NCBI RefSeq assembly: GCF_027579695.1
Contig: NC_083575.1
Location: 36,815,654-36,879,653 of the forward strand
Length of the DNA stretch: 64,000 bases
Direction of reading: 5' to 3'
Origin: Neoarius graeffei
Lineage: Eukaryota > Chordata > Actinopteri > Siluriformes > Ariidae
This document shows, one piece after another, positions 50,191 to 58,937 of this stretch. Under the pieces are notes generated by a model. It did no database searches, was not told where the DNA came from, and worked only from the letters and a program-made list of their open reading frames with translations. How positions within the stretch are numbered: position 1 is the first letter of the stretch; every line of letters begins with the position of its first letter. A program made the position numbers and the translations under genes.

Positions 50191-53100
50191 GCAGCAGACC
50201 ACGGACGAACGAGATATGAAAAAGATTAGAGTTTATGTAACTTTGTTGGAAAAGAAGGTCAATTTTTTTTTTGGCTGTTTCGAGAGAAACAAACGTCACC
50301 ATAGCTATCACACTTCCTCAGCCTCAGTTGTTTTTGTGTAATTTAACCTCCATTCGGTTCCTTTTCCTTTTCTGCACATACTGTACTCACTTGACTTTTC
50401 CTCTTCAAGCTATTCTGCCTGCTCTTGTTCTGCCACTTTCACACTCGCAGTCTGGATCCTGTGCTTCACCCTTTTACATACTCACTATTTGCCTTTCCCC
50501 ATCTCCTCTCCTCGCTCCATTTGCCCTGTAAAGCAGAAAGACAGACGCTCGTTGAGTGACGAGTGCATTAAGAAAGTATCTATATCCAGACAGGTTAACT
50601 CTTTCCAGTCATGACTCAAGACAAAAGCTTTTCCCTGCAGCTAATAAGTTTATTGGTGAAATAAGCATTGCTTTGTCAGTGTTTTACACAAATCTAAAGG
50701 TGATGATACACGGGGCAACTTTTTGGGCAATGTTGCCAGCAATGGGCAACCAGGTGAGACACAGGGTGATTAGGGCAACAGATGATTGGCAACAACCAAT
50801 CAGATAAGAGCAACTCACAAAAAAAAAAAAAAATCATGAGCTGCCCATCACTTTCAACTTGACACAAGAGAGCTAAGGTTACTCCTACATAGCTAGCCAT
50901 CACTTTCAGCTAGCTACAGTGGTGCTTGAAAGTTTGTGAACCCTTTAGAATTTTTATATTTCTGCATAAATATGACCTAAAACATCATCAGATTTTCACA
51001 CAAGTCCTAAAAGTAGATAAAGAGAACCCAGTTAAACAAATGAGACAAAAATATTATACTTGGTCATTTATTTATTGAGGAAAATGATCCAATATTGCAT
51101 ATCTGTGAGTGGCAAAAGTATGTGAACCTCTAGGATTAGCAGTTATCTGAAGGTGAAATTAGAGTCAGGTGTTTTCAATCAATGGGATGACAATCAGGTG
51201 TGAGTGGGCACCCTGTTTTATTTAAAGAACAGGGATCTATCAAAGTCTGATCTTCACAACACATGTTTGTGGAAGTGTATCATGGCACGAACAAAGGAGA
51301 TTTCTGAGGACCTCAGAAAAAGCGTTGTTGATGCTCATCAGGCTGGAAAAGGTTACAAAACCATCTCTAAGGAGTTTGGACTCCACCAATCCACAGTCAG
51401 ACAGATTGTGTACAAATGGAGGAAATTCAAGACCATTGTTACCCTCCCCAGGAGTGGTCGACCAACAAAGATCACTTCAAGAGCAAGGCGTGTAATAGTC
51501 GGCGAGGTCACAGAGGACCCCAGGGTAACTTCTAAGCAACTGAAGGTCTCTCTCGCATTGGCTAATGTTAATGTTCATGAGTCTACCATCAGGAGAACAC
51601 TGAACAACAATGGTGTGCATGGCAGGGTTGCAAGGAGAAAGCCACTGCTCTCCAAAAAGAACATTGCTGCTCGTCTGCAGTTTGCTAAAGATCATGTGGA
51701 CAAGGCAGAAGGCTACTGGAAAAATGTTTTGTGGACGGATGAGACCAAAATACAACTTTTTGGTTTAAATGAAAAGCGTTATGTTTGGAGAAAGGAAAAC
51801 ACTGCATTCTAGCATAAGAACTTTATCCCATCTGTGAAACATGGTGGTGGTAGTATCATGGTTTGGGCCTGTTTTGCTGCATCTGGGCCAGGACGGCTTG
51901 CCATCATTGATGGAACAATGAATTCTGAATTATACCAGTGAATTCTAAAGGAAAATGTCAGGACATCTGTCCATGAACTGAATCTCAAGAGAAGGTGGGT
52001 CATGCAGCAAGACAACAACCCAAAGCACACAAGTCATCCTACCAAAGAATGGTAAAGAAGAATAAAGCTAATGTTTTGGAATGGCCAAGTCAAAGTCCTG
52101 ACCTTAATCCAATCGAAATGTTGTGGAAGGACCTGAAGCGAGCAGTTCATGTGAGGAAACCCACCAACATCCCAGAGTTGAAGCTGTTCTGTATGGAGGA
52201 ATGGGCTAAAATTCCTCCAAGCCGGTGTGCAGGACTGATCAACAGTTACCAGAAACGTTTAGTTGCAGTAATTACTGCACAAGGGGGTCACACCAGATAC
52301 TGAAAGCAAAGGTTCACATACTTTTGCCACTCACAGATATTCTCTTTATCTACTTTTAGGACTTGTGTGAAAATCTGATGATGTTTTAGGTCATGTTTAT
52401 GCAGAAATATAGAAAATTCTAAAGCGTTCACAAACTTTCAAGCACCACTGTATGTTACCTAAAACCATTGCTCATTAGCTAAATCCCATTCAATCTCTAT
52501 GGCGCAGTGGTTAGCTAACAGAAGTTTACACTTAGCTGAAAATAGATGTCTGTTGGTTTTTCTAAGCACTCGATGAGGTAAAGTCACCACTTTGGGTTTA
52601 CACGTAACAACTTACCAGCATAAAAAATTATACAATTTGTCTCTCTTTTTCTTCATTCCACTGCCGTTGAGACGCCACCATCTTTGTTGAAAATTTCAGA
52701 AGCTCTCAGGTGGTCATGTGATTCACTGCTAGCACTCTGATTGGATGATCTTAAAACGTTGCCCAAAATGATCAAAATCATTCAGATAGAAATTATGTTG
52801 CCCATTCTCAATGGGAAAGAGTCGAAGCGCAAGTGCCCCGCAACATTGGCCAAAAAATTGCCCCATGTATTAAGAGTATTATCAGTACAGCAGGTTACAT
52901 CGTAAATATACAGCACTTACAACACGTTTCTTTCAAATATGAGTTCCATAATTTTCCTCAATTTTATGTTGCTTTCACATGTACACACGATTGCAGTGAG
53001 AAAAAGAGTTAACGGGAAGTTGACAGGAAGCTTACCATGAAGTGAACTAAAAATGGGGTGTATTAATGGGTGTAGGCAGATGTATTTATTTATGAGACAT

Positions 53101-56100
53101 GAGCTGCTAAACTTGGCCAGGGAGCCACAAACTGAGACAAAGGACAGTGCTGTAATGCTGCAGAAATGCTATTTGTTCTGGATATCTGAGCAAATAGAGA
53201 AAATACGTAAATAAATGTTATATATAATACACAAAATGTAATCTGGTGATAATAACTATTTCGGTTGGCTGTGTGTTCTGCATGCTTGGGTTATTTTTGT
53301 GCTTGATTTGTGCACTTGGCAAAGGTTTGTTTACCTTTCTTTCCTTCACCGTATTTCTGAGTAATAAATGAGAGAGTTTTAGCAATCCATTTTCAGCTCT
53401 GTATGCCCTTGAGCCAATGGTTCTTGCTTTTCAGTTCAGTTATTTATGTGTGAAAGCAAGCCAAACCAAATACCCAACCAAATGTGTCAATTTCACTCAG
53501 CAAATGGACAAATAGGTGTGAAAGTGCCCTTAGATTAGCAGAACTTTTGTTTCCAAGGACATTCAAGCTGTCAGGTTTTCTGAGTGTTCGGCAAACATTA
53601 ATGTTCAGAAATGTTCCCACAGCATTGCTGCAAAATTGAATTGAAAAATAACGCTATTTTTCATCTAACTGGTAATGGTGTGTGAATAACATTTGAATCA
53701 CATTGTGAAGCAGAACATTATTGCAGCTGATATTTTATGAACATAGCAGAAACATTATTTCTGGAACGTTGCAGATTAACCTTCTCACAACCTGTTGAAT
53801 ATTTACCAAGCGCTCCAGTGATGTTCTCTGTTAGCCGGGATGCACACCAAGGATTAATGAGTGCTTCTTTCCATTCGCAGTTCTTTGTTAAAGAGTCTCG
53901 TAAAGCGTTCGACGTGTTCACAGCTCCACTCAGAGGTTCTGTGTGTGCTACTGAGAGCCTCCATCTCCCCCTTCCTCTGTCCTCAACATCATACAGTACC
54001 TCCAGCATGTAACTGAGCCATTTAGTGAAAGTGAGACCTCCATAAAGCATTCATTAGGCCCATAAATATCCTTTACTTGCTGTTATTTACTGCAGACTGG
54101 TTCTTCCCTGGTCCTCAGGCCACGTGAAAAACGAGTGGTGGTGGTGGTCTGTGACTCCCCTCTTTCTTAAAACCACACAGCCACACACTCCAGACACTAA
54201 ATTCAGACCAACCCACAGCCTAAGACAGAAGCTCCTGTGGCCTTGCTTTAAAAAAAAAAAAAAAGAGCCAATCCCTCTCATTAAGAACAAGTGGATGAGG
54301 CTAGTAAATCCGCCTGCCTCTTGCCATCTGTTCAGCCATGTCCCAGAGCGAGGGATGGAGAAAGGAAGCGAACTTCATGGTTGAGCAGTCGTGAGCTTGA
54401 TGCTTTGAAGGGGCCGTAGTCTACTCATCAAAGGGCGGCACGGTGGTGTAGTGGTTAGCGCTGTCGCCTCACAATAAAAAGATTCTAGGTTTGAACCCAG
54501 TGACCGACGAGGCGCTTCCTGTGTGGAGTTTGCATGTTTTCCCCATGTCTGCATGGGTGTGCTCCGGTTTCCCCCACAGTCCAAAGACATGCAGTTAATT
54601 TAACTGGCTACTCTGAATTGGTCTGAATGGTTGTTTCCTAAGCCCAGAAATGGGAGGGTTGCGACAGGAAGGTGTAATAATTAATATTACATGTGGGTCC
54701 ATGTGGACCTTGACCTGGCAACAGTGCTGATGATGATGTAGTCTACTCATCAGGCCTGCTGTCACAGCATCAGCAAGCTGAACTTCTGGACCAATCTGGA
54801 GACACTGATCCATTCTACATGCCTGAGGTCAGGCCCAGTCCAAATCCACACTGAACAAACAGCCTGAAGAGAGTCTGAACATGGAATCTACTGAGTACTG
54901 AAACAAGAGCCTCGCTTTATGGTCATTAACACACACACATTTAAACATTTCTCTTATTGGATAAAGCATTCACTCTGTACACTGTACCATAAAAATCACA
55001 TAATACATCAGATTGTGTGGTGTGGTCCATCAGCATTGAGGTCCAATCTGCTATGAGAGTCAACAGCATTGAAAAGAGCTTACATTCCTCTGTGGTGTGC
55101 TGAGCTAACCAGTAGTTTGTACTCTTAATGAGAAAATTGCCGAAATGTTTAGTGTGTTGTGAGTTGGATCACAAACCTCGAGCTCAGTTGGAACACTTTG
55201 GTTGAAATGGAGAAATGAGTTGCTGTATGTAAAATACTGTATGTACGTTTTCTACGTTTTATTATATGGACTTTAGCAGCGATGATTTAAAGCACACTAT
55301 AAACTTAATGTTGTGTTACTCTGTATTTGGGAGTCAATGAACAAGTTTTAATGTTCAGTCCATTTTGTGTATGTCACCATATATATATAATACAGATGCC
55401 ACAACTGAGACCATGGCCCCACCATGACAAGAAACAGATAGCTTGTCTGTTGTTTGAGAAAAAACAACAACAATGATTTAACACAGCATCTAGCCATTAA
55501 GAGTTGGCCTGCATGACCAGTTTGATGTGAGTTTTGGCCAAGTTACAGAGGCCTGTTTCTCAGCTATTCATCCTCATTTGATTCTCTCACTTGGTTTATG
55601 TTTCAGAATATTTTCCTTTGGTCAAGATGGGAACAGCAAATGATTATCCTTAAGAGCACTGCCTAATCTTTCTCCACTTTGTTGATTTGACAGATGAGAC
55701 TGCTCGACCACAGTGTATTTGTCACTGGCTGTAAACTAATTCCTTCCTTTGCATGCGAAATCGCACGAAAGAAATAGGTTCAAGTAAATTATTGATCTGT
55801 AATCAGCAGCTGCTGGAAGAATGGGATCCTTAAACAGATATGATCGTTTTAATTGCAGTATAATGAGTATTGAGCTCTCCCAAAGAACTATCTGAACTAT
55901 TAAACAACTACTCTTTTGTGTACTGGGTGTATAGAGGTGTTGTGTTGGGGTAAGTAAGTAAGTGAGACAGTTGAGCAGAAAGAGGGCTGAGACGGGTGAA
56001 GCATGGGAGGGTCATTGTTGGTTTAGTTTTCTTTAGACACACTGTCTTCACATGTCTCTATCTGCCTCTCTCGTTCGCTTTATCTTCCCTCCTGTTCTCT

Positions 56101-58904
56101 GCCTCTTGCTGCAGTTGCCTGGTGACGATGTTCTGTATTGTGACTGGGGTCATGATAACTGGCGTAAATGACTGAGAGAGAGAGAGTGCATGATTGAGTG
56201 AGTGTATGAGTGATTGGATACATGCCCAGCACAGACCTATAAACCAGTACAACCTCCATGTGCTCTTGCACAATGAAACGGCGTGTCCTACATTATATGC
56301 TCTTAAAAATAAAGGTACCAGAAAAGGTTTCTTAGAATGATGTCATCGAATAACCTTCTTTGATTTCCTGAAAAACCTTTCAGTCCATTATATTTAGCCA
56401 TTTTTATGGTTTCCCCAATAACCTGAACAATCACTTTATCGTTTTCCACCACAGAAGCACAGTCTGATTTTATTATTGATTTTATTATAGTTTTCCATTT
56501 ATTACATTACATTATATTACAGGCATTTAGTGGACGCTCTTATCCAGAGCGACGTACAACAAGTGCAAAAATCAGGTATGAGAAGTGGTAAACTTCTTGA
56601 CAAGAAAGTTCTAGTGCCAACTGAACAAGTGACAAAACAACACCTAATGTAATATTCTGTTGAAGTACCAACAATCAGCAAAGAGCCAAGGAAAACAAGC
56701 TCATACAAATGAGCTGATACAGGACAACTAAATCATGAAAAATAAAACTCCAACGACTAGCACTGAGTCATCATGACCAGGCTAGACACTATACAGCCTC
56801 GGTTGGTCAAGACCATTATGTGATTTCACAGTGGGCAGATTTATCTCATATAATCTGTTATTTTCTTATGCAGAATATAAACAGGTGGAGGATGTGTCTA
56901 TACCAGGAGAGAACTACCGCTGCTGGCCATCCTATCAGCACGACAGATGCATGCTGTCTGTCTACAGCGTCGATGAGGCCATTGGTGTGTGTGAAAGCCA
57001 CTCTCAGTGCCGGGCCTTCATCATGACCAATCAGAGCACATGGACAGGTACGACATTTCTCTAACTCATGCTGCCTTCATGTGCTATTCAAACGATCAGA
57101 AATACCAGCTGCACATGAACGTCCATAAAGAAGCAGTTTTTCTGATTCCTAACCTTCACTCTGCCATAGCAGTAGAGGAAAGGACAGATTCAGTGTTCTT
57201 TATTATTGCTTTATTTCTATAAATAAATACAAACTTATTTGGTGCAGTGATTAAAAATATAGGCACTGGCTTACATTTGTAACGATTGGCTGCATTATGT
57301 TCATAATTACAATAAAATGAAAAGTTATGAAGGTACCACCGTAGCTCATACTGGGTGTCTAGATACTGTATTTTGTCAAAATCAAGCAGAGTGTATAAAT
57401 GCAATGCAATGACTTTTTGCAAGTGGAAAATAGGAGCCTCTGTAGTGCATGGCGAGGCAGCATCAGTGCATGTGCATATGAAGAGTTTGGTTCCAAAATG
57501 CGATAAGTACCATTAAAAAAAAACAAACAAAAAAAAAGTTCCTGCCAAAAGAAGTTTGGCATTTGATCGCCATTCAAAGTTCCATAATCAATTTTATGCA
57601 AAATGCAATATCCAATACATTTCTCTGCACTGTATATCCTCTTTCTTTCCAAATCACGACAAATGCCACTACTGATTTTCAACAGAACCTGATATCTCCA
57701 GTCGATCAATCACAGCACACCATTCAAATATGGAAACAGTAATCGCAGCTCCCACTGACTGTCAACATCATGGAAAATCCCCATCTTTTAGTGAGATTTT
57801 GAATGAAATAAATGAATAACTTTGATGGACTCAAACATCCATCCATCCATGCCACTTATGAATTTAACTGTACATGCTGTACAAGGTGTCCAAACTTCTA
57901 AATTTATCTCATCTCATCATCTCTAGCCGCTTTATCCTGTTCTACAGGGTCGCAGGCAAGCTGGAGCCTATCCCAGCTGACTACGGGCGAAAGGCGGGGT
58001 ACACCCTGGACAAGTCACCAGGTCATCACAGGGCTGACACATAGACACAGACAACCATTCACACTCACATTCACACCTACGGTCAATTTAGAGTCACCAG
58101 TTAACCTAACCTGCATGTCTTTGGACTGTGGGGGAAACCGGAGCACCCGGAGGAAACCCACGCGGACACGGGGAGAACATGCAAACTCCACACAGAAAGG
58201 CCCTTGCCGGCCACGGGGCTCGAACCCGGACCTTCTTGCTGTGAGGCGACAGCGCTAACCACTACACCACCGTGCCGCCCTTTCTAAATTTATTGTTCAG
58301 GATAAAAAGTTTGTCCTTTAAAAAAAAAATTCCATGTAAACATCTGACTGGGTCTATTAACATTCCTCAGAGCTTCGTGTGTGAAATAGATTCGGGCTTG
58401 TAGACGAAAAGATGAATGTAATTTGGGAAAATCTGTGGTCCAGTATAAGAGATGGTCTGAGTTCAGAAGCTGTCATATGTGTAGATTAACTTTATTTCTT
58501 GTTTCTCGTTATATTAAACACATCAGCCACTTTATTAGGAACTTGTTCTTGATTCTAAGATTCCTGTTCTTGGCTGACAGGAGTGGAACCCAATGTGATC
58601 TTCTGCTGTTGCATGCTGAGATGCTTTTCTGCTCACCACGGTTGGCACGGTGGTATAGTGGTTAGCGCTGTCGCCTCACAGCAAGAAGGTTCTGAGTTCG
58701 AGCCCAGTGGCTGACGGGGGGGGCTTTCTGTGTGGAGTTTGCATGTTCTCACTATGTCTGCGTGGGTTTCCTCCGGGTGCTCTGGTTTCCCCAAAGACAT
58801 GCAGTTAGGTTAACATGGGGCGGCCTTGGGCTGAAGTGCCCTTGAGCAAAGTACCTAAACCCCAACTGCTCCCTGGGTGCTGTAGTATGGCTGCCCACTG
58901 CTCT

Positions 58905-58937
<33 letters not shown>

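Larger units (their letters stand above)
50700..52872. mobile_element. MITE with ACGGGGCAAC-type ends, holding Tc1 C
   Basis: The left end ATACACGGGGCAACTTTTTG and the inverted right end ATACATGGGGCAATTTTTTG are terminal inverted repeats. Without the Tc1 (50917-52450) the unit is about 640 bp. No coding content. Confidence 0.7.

Noticed and set aside
53718-54050. 110-codon minus-strand frame in intron 5
   Set aside because: No homology recognised; the opposite strand is also open over the same bases, which suggests chance.
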